A DNA stretch of 29,452 nt from CAYUMU01 sp964445985 (GTDB lineage: Bacteria; Planctomycetota; Planctomycetia; Pirellulales; S012-138): the NCBI GenBank assembly GCA_964445985.1, contig CAYUMU010000082.1, positions 1 through 29,452 on the forward strand. The letters run 5' to 3'. The position numbers and the translations under genes are program-made. Below are positions 7,390 to 16,177 of the stretch, piece by piece. Within the stretch, counting starts at the first letter, position 1. Each line of letters begins with the position of its first letter. The notes beneath the pieces were generated by a model. That model made no database searches and was not told the origin of the DNA. It worked only from the letters and a program-made list of their open reading frames with translations.

Positions 7390-10300
7390 CCGACAGCAGG
7401 TAGGCGATCAGGTCGGCCAGGCCCTGGGGGTCGAACTGTTTCTCCAGGCCCTCGGGCATGATGGACAGGCCGGTGCTTTGAAGTTCGTCGATCTCGTTGC
7501 GGAGCACGGTATCGGTTTGGTTTTCGGCCCTTTTGAGGGTGATGCTGGTGGCGGTTTCGGCGGCCAGCATGCCGGTGACGGCGCGTCCGTCGGTGGTGAT
7601 GAGCGCGTAGTTGAGGTACTGCGGGTTCACCTCGCGGTTGGGGTCGAGCACGTTGAGCAAGATGGCCTCGGGGCCGCGGTTTTTCATGGCCGCCAGGTTG
7701 GGGCCGATCTCGAAGCCTTGGTTCTGCAGGCGGTGACACACGGCGCAGTTCTTGGTGAAGAGTTGCTTGCCGCGAGCGATGTCGCCTTGCAGGCCGAGGG
7801 AGGATTGGTACTGGTTGACAATCTCGTCGCGGCGCGCCAGGCGCACATCGGCCAGCAGTTTGGCTGCCCTGGCTTGAATGGCGGCCGTTTTATGCTCGCG
7901 GAGGGCTTGGATGCGGGCGGGCTCCAGGTCTTGCGGGCGAACGCGGCCGGCCTCGATGGCGGCGAGCAGGGCCAGCAGCCGGTCGGGGCGAGCAAAGAGA
8001 ATCTCGGTGGCTTGCGCCCGGATGGTGGGCGAATAGCCTTGCCACTTCAGCAGCACCACGTCGCCCACCTCGGGACGATCGAAGCGGGCCAGGCTGGCCA
8101 AGGCGGCCGATTGCACCTGCCCTGCCTGACGGCCATCGAGCAAGCTGGCCAGGAGTGTGCGTTCGGTGGCAAGGTCGCTGAGCGCCAGCGTTTCGATGGC
8201 GGCCGCGCGGGTTGCCGGGTCGGCTGCGTCGTTGGAGGCCACGCGCCGGGCGGCGAATAGCAGTTTTTCGAGCAATTCGGGCGCGGCTTTGTCGGCCGCG
8301 GTCAATTCGGCACGCAAGGTCGATCCACTTTTCCGCAAACCGGCTGCCAGCTGCCGCACCCAGGCGCCGCCCAGGTAGTGCAACGTGGGAGGAAGCGAAT
8401 CGATCGCGGCCAGCACGGCGGCGATATCGGCGCGGCGGCCCGAGCTGCCGATTTGCCGGGCAAGCTCATTCAAAAAGGCTTGCCCTGCCGCAGTAGCTAC
8501 CAATTCCTCGGATCGCGCCAGATCGGCGAACGCGGCGCCGAGTTCTTGGCCGAGCGAACTGAAGATCGCCAAACGGAGCCAGGGATCGGCCGCGTCGCGC
8601 TGGGCCAGGGCGACCAGGGCCGCGCGGCGTTGCGGCGTGACGGGCAGCTCGCCCAAGCTGAACGCCAACTGATACCGCACCCGAAGATCTTCGTCGGCCA
8701 GCATGCTGAGCAGTTGCTGCCGCACTGCCAGCGATTGACCAGCGAACGGCTCCGCCAGCTTGACGGCATGTTCGCGGACCCGTGGGTTGTCATCTTTGAG
8801 CGCCGCCAACACAATCTCGGGCCGCAAGGCCTGCTGACCTTGCAGCGCATACAGGGCGTGCATGCGGCCCAATGGCTCAACGCCCTGGGTGACGACTTTT
8901 TCCGAGAGCGGCACCGCGTCGGCCGCCTGGCGCTGGTAGAGCAACCGGGCTGCCGTTTCGCGATGCCAGGCGTTGGGGTGCGATAGCGTGGCGACCAGGG
9001 TTGCCGTATCGGCCCGGTCGAGCTGGGGATCGGGTCGGCGCGTGAAGGGGTCGGGAGCGATTCGCCAAATTCGTCCCCGGTCGCGGCCGCTGGTGAGATC
9101 GAGATGCTTTTTGATCGCCGGCGGAATGCTGTGCGGGTGTTCGATCACTTCGCGATACATGTCGAGCACGTGGAACGTGCCATCGGGAGCATTGGAAAAT
9201 TGGGCCGGGCGGAACCAGATCTCTTCGGAGGCGAGGAACTCCTTGCCGGCATCGAGCCGCTGGCCGCGAAAGCCTACGCCTTCGGGCAGAAGCTGCTTGC
9301 GATGCACGATGTTGCTGCCGACATCGCCAATGAAGGCCTGGCCGTGGTACTGCTGGGGCCAGGCGTCGCCACGATAGATGGAAACGCCGGTGGCGCCGGT
9401 GAAGTAGCCAGCCGCGCGGCCGCCGCCTTCCACCGCGCCGCGGACGGTGCCGGCCACGCGGAGGCGAGTGCGGACAATTCGCCAGGGCTCGACGGGGCTG
9501 AGGCGGAAGACTTCGGCCTGACCGCCATCGGCGGCGATGAGTTTGCGGGGCGAGGGCGCCGCCAGGTAGGGATTGCGCGCGAGGTAGCGGTCGTCGAAGA
9601 ACACCATTTCCAAGTGGCTGCTGTTGGAGCAAACGAACTTGCGTCCCCAGGCGTCGAAGTCGAGGCCGTGTTGCGCGCCGCCGCTGGTGGGTTCGAGCTG
9701 GAGCGTGCGCGGGTCGAAGGCGAAGTCGCGGCCTTTGAGCACGATCGGCGGATCGCCCGAGCCGGGGCGGGTGACGCTGGCGCCGCTGCTGCTGGTGGCG
9801 GCGTGGATGCGATTATCGAGCCCCCAGCGAAAGCTGTTGAGCATGCCTTGCACGTTGGTGCGGCCGAAGCCGGTGAAGACAATCTTGTGCTCATCGGGTT
9901 TGTGCTCATCGGCGCGGCCATCGCCGTCGTTGTCTTTCAGGTAATAAATGTGCGGCGGAGCGCCGACGAACACGCCGCCGTCGTAGCAAATGATGGCGGT
10001 GGGCCAGGAGAGCTTTTCGGCGAACAGCGTGCCGTGTTCGTAGTGGCCATCGCCGTCGCGGTCTTCGAGCATGCGAACCTCGCCCAACTGCTCCTGGTCT
10101 TGCTCGCTGTAATCGCGCATGCAAACCACGAACAGGCGTCCCCGTTCGTCGAACGAGCAGGCAATGGGATCCACCACCTGCGGCTCGCTGGCGGCCAGTT
10201 GCAGTTGGAAGCCGGGGAGCAGATGGAGTTTTTCTTTCGACTGCGCGGGGCTGAGCGGCTCGATCCGCGGCAACTCGCCTGAGAAGTCGCCTTCGGGATC

Positions 10301-10477
10301 GAGCTCGGCCGGGATGGGACCAACAGGTTTTTCGGAGCCTGGGCCTTGGGCAGCCGCGGCGTTTTGGCTGGCGAGCAGGGCACAGAGTGGCAAGGCGCCC
10401 AGTGGCAAGGCGCAAAGCGACAGGCACATCCACAGAGACAACGAACGGGGGCCACGGGGTTGGAAGCGGTCTGGCAT
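7382..10477 (-). CDS. PVC-type membrane-bound dehydrogenase with HEAT repeats and haem-binding domain
   Basis: A 1031-aa exported protein of the planctomycete/verrucomicrobial family often called membrane-bound dehydrogenase (Pirellula/Verrucomicrobium type). A hydrophobic signal segment with repeated LCALPL elements covers residues 10-45. Residues about 75-480 form a sorbosone-dehydrogenase-like beta-propeller, beginning with the LLPGFQLQLAASEPQVVDP segment typical of the family. Residues about 490-880 are alpha-helical HEAT-like repeats with VREHAVKLAEP-type units. The C-terminal domain (about 890-1031) is a cytochrome-c-like module with C911-x-x-C914-H915. It probably oxidises a sugar or related compound in the periplasm, but the substrate is not known from sequence. 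The family is highly expanded in planctomycetes. The start at 10477 has no evident ribosome binding site. Confidence 0.9.
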   Translation of the reverse strand: MPDRFQPRGPRSLSLWMCLSLCALPLGALPLCALLASQNAAAAQGPGSEKPVGPIPAELDPEGDFSGELPRIEPLSPAQSKEKLHLLPGFQLQLAASEPQVVDPIACSFDERGRLFVVCMRDYSEQDQEQLGEVRMLEDRDGDGHYEHGTLFAEKLSWPTAIICYDGGVFVGAPPHIYYLKDNDGDGRADEHKPDEHKIVFTGFGRTNVQGMLNSFRWGLDNRIHAATSSSGASVTRPGSGDPPIVLKGRDFAFDPRTLQLEPTSGGAQHGLDFDAWGRKFVCSNSSHLEMVFFDDRYLARNPYLAAPSPRKLIAADGGQAEVFRLSPVEPWRIVRTRLRVAGTVRGAVEGGGRAAGYFTGATGVSIYRGDAWPQQYHGQAFIGDVGSNIVHRKQLLPEGVGFRGQRLDAGKEFLASEEIWFRPAQFSNAPDGTFHVLDMYREVIEHPHSIPPAIKKHLDLTSGRDRGRIWRIAPDPFTRRPDPQLDRADTATLVATLSHPNAWHRETAARLLYQRQAADAVPLSEKVVTQGVEPLGRMHALYALQGQQALRPEIVLAALKDDNPRVREHAVKLAEPFAGQSLAVRQQLLSMLADEDLRVRYQLAFSLGELPVTPQRRAALVALAQRDAADPWLRLAIFSSLGQELGAAFADLARSEELVATAAGQAFLNELARQIGSSGRRADIAAVLAAIDSLPPTLHYLGGAWVRQLAAGLRKSGSTLRAELTAADKAAPELLEKLLFAARRVASNDAADPATRAAAIETLALSDLATERTLLASLLDGRQAGQVQSAALASLARFDRPEVGDVVLLKWQGYSPTIRAQATEILFARPDRLLALLAAIEAGRVRPQDLEPARIQALREHKTAAIQARAAKLLADVRLARRDEIVNQYQSSLGLQGDIARGKQLFTKNCAVCHRLQNQGFEIGPNLAAMKNRGPEAILLNVLDPNREVNPQYLNYALITTDGRAVTGMLAAETATSITLKRAENQTDTVLRNEIDELQSTGLSIMPEGLEKQFDPQGLADLIAYLLSAK

Positions 10478-10723
10478 GGTTGGCTACGTTGCGTGGAGGG
10501 GGGTGGGATCGATTTGGCCTGGCGTGCAGCGAAGCTGATTGGATGTTCCCCGATTGTAACTCGCGGCTGGCCACGGAGGAAAACATTGATTCCGTCCGCC
10601 TGCCTGGAGGTCGGCTTGATTCTGGCCAAAAAAATGGTCAGATGTGTTGATCGTGGCTAGCTGGACGCGCCGCCGTGCGTTCGCCGGCCAACAAACGGAA
10701 CTCTTGCAGCACGGAGACTTGGG
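10478..10723. other. Divergent promoter region, dehydrogenase and helicase genes
   Basis: About 245 bp separate the two divergent starts. Promoters for both are expected here, but I see no clear consensus boxes, palindrome or small gene. GGAG at 10713-10716 is the ribosome binding site of the helicase gene. Confidence 0.4.
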
Positions 10724-13450
10724 ATGGCGACCAAGCCAAGCAGTCGGCTCACGCTCAAAGATCGGCTCAGTCAACTCAACTTCTTGCAAGCCTGCCAGCT
10801 GCTGGGCGATGGCGGCCGGCAGTTGATTCAGCGTGGCAGCGGCTATGCCATCGACATCGACGAGCACGTGCGGCTGGTGGGTGACCTGTTTCGGGTAACG
10901 GTGCCGGATTGGTCGGCGCGGATGAATCCCGTGGTGACCATCACGCTGGCCGCCGCCGACCGCAATCGGCTGCACTTCAACTGCACGGCTTGCGACGGCG
11001 TTTGCGAGCATGTGGGCGCCGCGGTTTCGCTGGTGCTCGAAGAGAAGATGGCCCTGGGCCTGGCCGCGGCCCCCGAAGAACGCGAGTTGCTGGAGAACCT
11101 GTCGGCCGACGAATTGGTGGAGCAGGCGATCGCCGAGCGGAAAGAGCGGGCCGAGAAGGAGCGCATGACCCTGCGTTCCAGCAACCCCGAAACGCCCTGG
11201 ACCGATTACACCATCACCAACCCGGAGTCGGGCAAGACGTATCGGCTGGCGGTGCGCGGCCTGGATCGCGGCGAAAGCTACTGCAGTTGCCCCGACTTCC
11301 GCACCAATACGCTGGGAACGTGCAAGCACTTGTTGCACGCCATCGACAAGCTGAGCCGCCGCTTCAAGGCCGAGGACCTCAAGCAGCCGTATCGCAGCCA
11401 GCAGTTGGCGTTGCATTTGGGGTATGGGGAGCAGATTGAACTGCGATTGGAAATCCCCAGCAAGCTGCCTGAGGAAGCAAGCAAGCTGGTGGAGCCGCTT
11501 CGCGACCGCGCGCTGGGCGACATCCCAGGGCTGATGCGGCGGCTTACCAAGTTGCAAAAGCTAGGGCAAGAAGTTTTCGTCTTTCCCGATGCCGAAGAAT
11601 ACATTCAGCAGCGGCTGTTCCAGTTGCGGATTGAAGCCAAGATTGCCGAGATTCGGAAGGCCCCGGCGCATCATCCGCTGCGGCAAGAGTTGCTCAAGGT
11701 GGAGTTGCTGCCCTACCAGATGGATGGCGTGGCCTTTGCGGTGGGGGCCGGCCGCGCGGTGCTGGCCGACGACATGGGGTTGGGCAAAACCATTCAAGCG
11801 GTGGGCGTGGCTGAATTGCTGGCCCGCGAGGCGGGCATTCGCAAGGTGCTGGTGATTTGCCCTGCCTCGCTCAAGAGCCAGTGGCGAACGGAGATTCAGC
11901 GGTTTTCGAACCGCGATTGCCAGCTCATTTTGGGGAACGCCGCCGAGCGGGGCGAGCAATACCACAACGACGCCTTCTTCACGATCTGCAATTACGAACA
12001 GGTGATGCGCGACCTGCTCGACGTGGAGCAGGTGCGCTGGGATTTGATCATTCTCGACGAGGCCCAGCGGATCAAGAATTGGGAAGCCAAGACCTCCCGG
12101 GTGATCAAGGGGCTCAAGTCGCCCTTTGCCCTGGCGCTGTCGGGCACGCCGCTGGAAAACCGGCTGGACGAGTTGTATTCGGTGGTGCAGTTCATTGACG
12201 ACCGCCGCTTGGCGCCCGCGTTCCGCTTCTTCCACCGGCACCGGATCGTGGATGAGAACGGCAAGGTGCAAGGGTATCGCAACCTGGCCGAGCTGCGCGA
12301 GAACCTGCAGCCCATCTTGCTGCGGCGGACCCGCAACCTGGTGCTCAAGGAGCTGCCGCCCCGCTCGGTGGAGATCGTGCGAATTCCGCCGACCGAGGAG
12401 CAGAAGGCCCTGCACGACGGGCACATGCAGATTGTGTCGGCGATTGCCCGCAAGCGGTTTTTGACCGAGATGGACTTGCTGCGGCTGCAAAAGAATTTGC
12501 TGTGTTGCCGGTTGGCGGCCAACAGCACAATTCTGGTGAACAAAGAAGAGCCTGGTTATTCGAGCAAGCTGGTGGAGTTGGAAGACTTGCTGGACCGGCT
12601 GTTTGCCGAAGAGGGCCGCAAGGCGGTGTTGTTTTCGGAATGGAAGAAGATGCTCGACCTGATTGAACCGCTGCTGCAAGCTCGAGGGCTGGGCTATGTG
12701 CGGCTCGACGGATCGATTCCGCAAAAGCAGCGGCTGCAGTTGGTGAATACCTTCCAGGAGAACGAGGATTGCCAGCTGTTTTTGACCACCAACGCCGGCT
12801 CGACGGGTTTGAACCTGCAAGCGGCCAACACGGTGATCAACGTGGATTTGCCGTGGAATCCGGCGGTGCTGGAGCAGCGGATTGCCCGCGCGCACCGGAT
12901 GGGGCAGCTACAGCCGGTGCAGGTTTATTTGCTGGTGACGGAAAACACGCTGGAAGAAAACCTGCTGGCCACGCTGTCGCAAAAGCACGACTTGGCGCTG
13001 GCCGCGCTGGATGCCGACTCGGACGTGGACCAGGTGAACATGGTCAGCGGCATGGAAGAACTGAAGCGGCGGCTGGAGGTGCTGCTGGGGGCGAAGCCCG
13101 ACGCGGCCAGCGACGAATCGCTCAAACGGCAGAAAGCCGAGGAACAGCAAAAGGTGCAGTACCAGCAGCGGGTGGCCGCCGCGGGTGGAGAATTGTTGGG
13201 GGCGGCGTTCCAGTTCTTGGGCGAATTGATCAACGACAGCGACGGCGGTTCGGATGGCGCGGGGGATGGCACGGCGGCCGGTTCGCCGGGCAGTACGGCG
13301 CTGGCTTCTGACCTGCGCAACCGGTTGGCGGCCTGTGTGCAAGAAGACGGAGCCGGCCGCCAGCAACTGACGGTGACCCTCCCCAATCGCGCCGCCCTGG
13401 ATAACCTGGCGCAAACTTTGGCCAAGCTGCTGGTGAGTTCGGGATCGTAA
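10724..13450 (+). CDS. SNF2-family DNA helicase/translocase with SWIM-type zinc motifs
   Basis: A 908-aa Swi2/Snf2-type ATPase that moves along double-stranded DNA or strips proteins from it; bacterial members of the HepA/RapA type act in transcription recycling or DNA repair. The N-terminus has two putative zinc sites: C87-x2-C90-x3-C94-x-H96, and a canonical SWIM motif C187-S-C189...C200-K-H202. The ATPase lobe has LADDMGLGKTIQAV (Walker A K355), LIILDEAQRIKN (about 441-452) and LSGTPLENRL. The second lobe has LFLTTNAGSTGLNLQAA and QRIARAHRMGQ, helicase motifs V and VI. The C-terminal 150 residues are not recognised. GGAG seven bases ahead of the ATG supports the start. The gene seems monocistronic; its cellular role cannot be told from context. 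Confidence 0.93.
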   Translation: MATKPSSRLTLKDRLSQLNFLQACQLLGDGGRQLIQRGSGYAIDIDEHVRLVGDLFRVTVPDWSARMNPVVTITLAAADRNRLHFNCTACDGVCEHVGAAVSLVLEEKMALGLAAAPEERELLENLSADELVEQAIAERKERAEKERMTLRSSNPETPWTDYTITNPESGKTYRLAVRGLDRGESYCSCPDFRTNTLGTCKHLLHAIDKLSRRFKAEDLKQPYRSQQLALHLGYGEQIELRLEIPSKLPEEASKLVEPLRDRALGDIPGLMRRLTKLQKLGQEVFVFPDAEEYIQQRLFQLRIEAKIAEIRKAPAHHPLRQELLKVELLPYQMDGVAFAVGAGRAVLADDMGLGKTIQAVGVAELLAREAGIRKVLVICPASLKSQWRTEIQRFSNRDCQLILGNAAERGEQYHNDAFFTICNYEQVMRDLLDVEQVRWDLIILDEAQRIKNWEAKTSRVIKGLKSPFALALSGTPLENRLDELYSVVQFIDDRRLAPAFRFFHRHRIVDENGKVQGYRNLAELRENLQPILLRRTRNLVLKELPPRSVEIVRIPPTEEQKALHDGHMQIVSAIARKRFLTEMDLLRLQKNLLCCRLAANSTILVNKEEPGYSSKLVELEDLLDRLFAEEGRKAVLFSEWKKMLDLIEPLLQARGLGYVRLDGSIPQKQRLQLVNTFQENEDCQLFLTTNAGSTGLNLQAANTVINVDLPWNPAVLEQRIARAHRMGQLQPVQVYLLVTENTLEENLLATLSQKHDLALAALDADSDVDQVNMVSGMEELKRRLEVLLGAKPDAASDESLKRQKAEEQQKVQYQQRVAAAGGELLGAAFQFLGELINDSDGGSDGAGDGTAAGSPGSTALASDLRNRLAACVQEDGAGRQQLTVTLPNRAALDNLAQTLAKLLVSSGS

Positions 13451-13756
13451 AACATCGCCCTGGTTGGCGGCCGCGCAGCGAGTGCAAGGATCGCGCGATG
13501 TGCGATCGGGTGGTCGGTGTGACACCAGGGTGACGGGGGGCGGCGCGGAGAACCGATCTGGCAACTGGCCGCAACCTACTCTCTTGCCTGCGGTTACGCG
13601 GCTCACACCCCCCTTGGCATGCTTTCTGCTCTTCTTTCCCGGCGAACCGAACAGCCAGGTTCGCTCCGCCTCCTTCTCTGCGCCGCGGAGAACCATTCAC
13701 GGGGGCGGGGGATCGGCTGTCTTTGCCGCGTTATTTTCACTTGGGAGGAATCAAGC
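13451..13756. other. Intergenic region
   Basis: About 305 bp. The element gcggagaacc occurs twice (near 13544 and 13685), the second time inside the small palindrome tctctgcgccgcggagaa. The frame entering the next gene is open from 13619, but nothing in it looks coding. No terminator with a T run was seen. Confidence 0.4.
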
Positions 13757-14062
13757 ATGTCGCAACCTTCGTCGCGTATGAACCTGAAAACGCAGTCTCA
13801 GTCGGGCCGGGATTTTGAGGAGTCGGCAGGCAACATGGCCGAACGGGCCTATGAGAATGCCGAGAGCTGCGTGCAGAACTATCCGAGCACCTCGATCGCC
13901 GTTACTTTCGCCGCCGGGTTTGGCGTGGGCTTGTTGCTGGCGTATTCGCTGATGCGGCCGGCTCCGACGCCGCAAGGCCGCGTGACCCGCATGGGCCGTC
14001 GGACTTGGGACGCGCTGTCCCACGCCCTGCCCGAGGCGATTTCGAGTCGGATGCACGGGTAA
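13757..14062 (+). CDS. Small membrane-anchored protein resembling the DUF883/ElaB-YqjD group
   Basis: A 101-aa protein starting at the ATG at 13757, behind GGGAGGA at about 13743-13749. A polar helical first half (residues 1-42, with EESAGNMAERAYENAESCVQNYP) is followed by one hydrophobic helix, about residues 46-66, with IAVTFAAGFGVGLLLAYSLM, and then a basic tail. This order matches DUF883-like proteins, where a tail-proximal helix with a glycine-rich GxGxG stretch anchors the protein to the inner membrane; some enterobacterial members associate with ribosomes. Unlike ElaB/YqjD, about 35 residues follow the membrane helix. Function here is not known. It precedes the STAS-ATPase pair by about 470 bp, so co-transcription is uncertain. 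Confidence 0.65.
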   Translation: MSQPSSRMNLKTQSQSGRDFEESAGNMAERAYENAESCVQNYPSTSIAVTFAAGFGVGLLLAYSLMRPAPTPQGRVTRMGRRTWDALSHALPEAISSRMHG

Positions 14063-14534
14063 CCGGGTAAGGCGCCGAGCTTTGGTTGGGCGGAACGATA
14101 TTCCATACGACCGGCCCCGCTGACACGCCCCGAGGAATTTCATTCACAGGATCCCCTGAGGGACAGAAGGGGGGCGGCAGGGAGGGCCGGTACTTTTGTA
14201 TCGACCGAGGGGCCGGGCTGCTGGCTGAAGAACCCCCTGCCGTATGCGACCAAGCTGCCCAATCGTCGGGCTTCGCAGGGCGCCTGAGACGGGGCGTCTG
14301 AGACGGAAAATTTGCACGGGAGCGGCGGGGTTTTGGCTGGGGGCGCCGTTTTGGGGGGCTTGTGGTCTTCACGGGCTATTCATCGGGCACTCAACCTTGC
14401 GACCGGCGTGCTATGCGGATAACGTGTAGCAGAGACGATACTTTCTTCCTGCTCGGCCCGATGCAACCAGCGCGCCAGTTCCGCCCTGGCCGTCAGCCCG
14501 TCCCTTCGGCCAGTGGTTGCGTGGAGCGAAAACC
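14063..14534. other. Intergenic region
   Basis: About 470 bp without a convincing gene in any frame. A near-direct repeat, cgcctgagacgg / cgtctgagacgg, lies around 14281-14306, and G-rich runs occur at 14332-14362. It likely holds the promoter of the STAS-ATPase pair, which I cannot place. Confidence 0.4.
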
Positions 14535-14888
14535 ATGCGTGTGAAATTCATCGGTGAAGACGATGCGTACGTTCGCTGCCAGACCGACGGCGACATTTCC
14601 CAAGACCGGTTCGACCCCACCCGCGAGCCGCTGGCGCAAATCCTGGGCGAAAACGTGTACAGCCGCCGGGTGCTGCTGGGGTTAGAGGCCTCGAACTACG
14701 TCGATTCGTCGGGGGTCAATTGGTTGCTGCGCTGCCATAAGCGGTTTCGCGAGGCGGGCGGCATGTTGGTGCTGCATACCCCCAGCCCTTTGGTTGTGCA
14801 AACGCTGAAAGTGCTCAAGCTCGATCGGGTGTTTTTCCTGGCCGACGATCTGGCCGCGGCCCGCGAACTGGTGGGGTCTTCTTCATGA
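14535..14888 (+). CDS. STAS-domain protein (anti-sigma-factor-antagonist type)
   Basis: A single STAS domain of 117 aa. In the SpoIIAA/RsbV group such proteins bind anti-sigma factor kinases or act in stressosome-like switches, and are toggled by phosphorylation of a serine. The core reads LLGLEASNYVDSSGVNWLLRC, with the DSSG motif at residues 57-60 and S58 at the position phosphorylated in SpoIIAA, followed by the helix-strand pattern through LKVLKLDRVFFLADDLAAA. The ATG at 14535 follows GGAG at 14523-14526. The stop codon overlaps the start of the ATPase gene (ATGA), so the two are translationally coupled and probably act together. No anti-sigma kinase or sigma factor gene is near, which argues for a non-sigma role. 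Confidence 0.85.
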   Translation: MRVKFIGEDDAYVRCQTDGDISQDRFDPTREPLAQILGENVYSRRVLLGLEASNYVDSSGVNWLLRCHKRFREAGGMLVLHTPSPLVVQTLKVLKLDRVFFLADDLAAARELVGSSS

Positions 14889-16111
14889 GCGAAGAGGTGA
14901 AGTTCGAGCCCGTGAAGTCGGAAGACCTTTCCGTTGAGGATTTTTTTCAGCAGTTGGTCGACCAGGTGGCCAAGCTGAAAGCCAGCGACTTGTACCTGTG
15001 CGCGCTCGAGCATCATGTGGATATCAGCATCCGCAAGATGGGCATGATCAACCCTTTAACGCGGGTTTCCAAGGTCTACGGCAAGCGGGTGATGAACCAT
15101 CTCAAGGTGCTTACCAACGTGAGCATTGACGAGAGCCGCCGCCCGCAAGAAGGGCGGATTGTGATCGAAACCACGCGGGGCCGGATGGACCTGCGGGTGA
15201 ATACCTTGCCCACGCTGTTCGGCGAGGACTTCTCCATTCGCCTGCTCTCCCGCGACGTGGGCCTGCGGAAGTTTGAAAACCTGGGCTTTTTGCCGCGGCA
15301 GTTGTCGATGCTGACGGCCATGCTCAGCGGCCCTGGCGGGTTGATTCTGGTGACGGGCCCTACTTCGGCCGGGAAGACGACCACGCTGTACGCCTGCCTG
15401 GAGTACCTGAACAACGGCAAGCGGAAGATCAACACGATTGAAGACCCGATCGAGTACGCGCTCGACGGCGTGCGGCAATCTCAGGTCAATCATCGGGTGG
15501 ATGTCGATTTTCCGGAGTTGCTGCGGAGCGTGCTCCGGCAGGCGCCCGACGTGATCATGGTGGGCGAGATTCGCGACCCGCTCACGGCCCAAACGGCGGT
15601 TCGCGCGGCCAACAGCGGCCACCTGGTGCTGGCCACGTTGCACGCCCCCGTGGCGGGCGCCGCGGTTCACAGCATGCTGGCCTACGACGTGAACCCCTAC
15701 TTTTTGGCCAATTGCCTGCGGGGCGTGGTGGCCCAGCGGTTGTTTCGCACGCTCTGCCCGCATTGCCGCGAATCGATCGATCTCACGGACGCCCCCGAAA
15801 CCTTCCGCGACATACAGGGCCTGATGCCGCACGGCACGACGGCCGCGTTGTACTCGGCCCGCGGATGCCAGAAGTGCGATTTCGAAGAATACCTGGGTCG
15901 CACCGGCCTATACGAAGTGATGCCGGTTACCAAAGAGGTGCGGGCCGCCGTGGCCGCGGGGCGACTTTCTCGCGAAATTCAGCAAGCGGCCATCGATGAC
16001 GGCATGCTGGAGTTCTACCGGGTGGGCATGCTCCGCGTGGCCTGCGGCGACACCAGCATTGAAGAAATGATGCGGATCGTGCCGGCCGAATTTTTGGGTG
16101 GAGATGCTTGA
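14885..16111 (+). CDS. GspE/PilB-type secretion or pilus ATPase
   Basis: A 408-aa cytoplasmic AAA-type ATPase of the type II secretion/type IV pilus superfamily, which drives assembly or retraction of pilin-like filaments. It has the N2-like domain (about 15-125), the Walker A sequence GPTSAGKTTTLY (about 158-169), the Asp-box region KINTIEDPIEY, Walker B APDVIMVGEIRD (about 220-231), the His-box GHLVLATLHAP, and a tetracysteine zinc site C291/C294 with C328/C331. The zinc site marks it as the GspE/PilB branch rather than PilT. It lacks the long N-terminal domain (MshEN type) that connects most GspE/PilB proteins to the membrane platform. It overlaps the STAS gene by 4 bp. No pilin, secretin or platform gene is in the window, so its machine is elsewhere or absent. 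Confidence 0.88.
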   Translation: MSEEVKFEPVKSEDLSVEDFFQQLVDQVAKLKASDLYLCALEHHVDISIRKMGMINPLTRVSKVYGKRVMNHLKVLTNVSIDESRRPQEGRIVIETTRGRMDLRVNTLPTLFGEDFSIRLLSRDVGLRKFENLGFLPRQLSMLTAMLSGPGGLILVTGPTSAGKTTTLYACLEYLNNGKRKINTIEDPIEYALDGVRQSQVNHRVDVDFPELLRSVLRQAPDVIMVGEIRDPLTAQTAVRAANSGHLVLATLHAPVAGAAVHSMLAYDVNPYFLANCLRGVVAQRLFRTLCPHCRESIDLTDAPETFRDIQGLMPHGTTAALYSARGCQKCDFEEYLGRTGLYEVMPVTKEVRAAVAAGRLSREIQQAAIDDGMLEFYRVGMLRVACGDTSIEEMMRIVPAEFLGGDA

Positions 16112-16177
16112 GGGCTTGTCATTCCTCGGATTACGTCGAGAGTATTGGTTCGACGCTCAACGCACGGAAGTTTTGAC

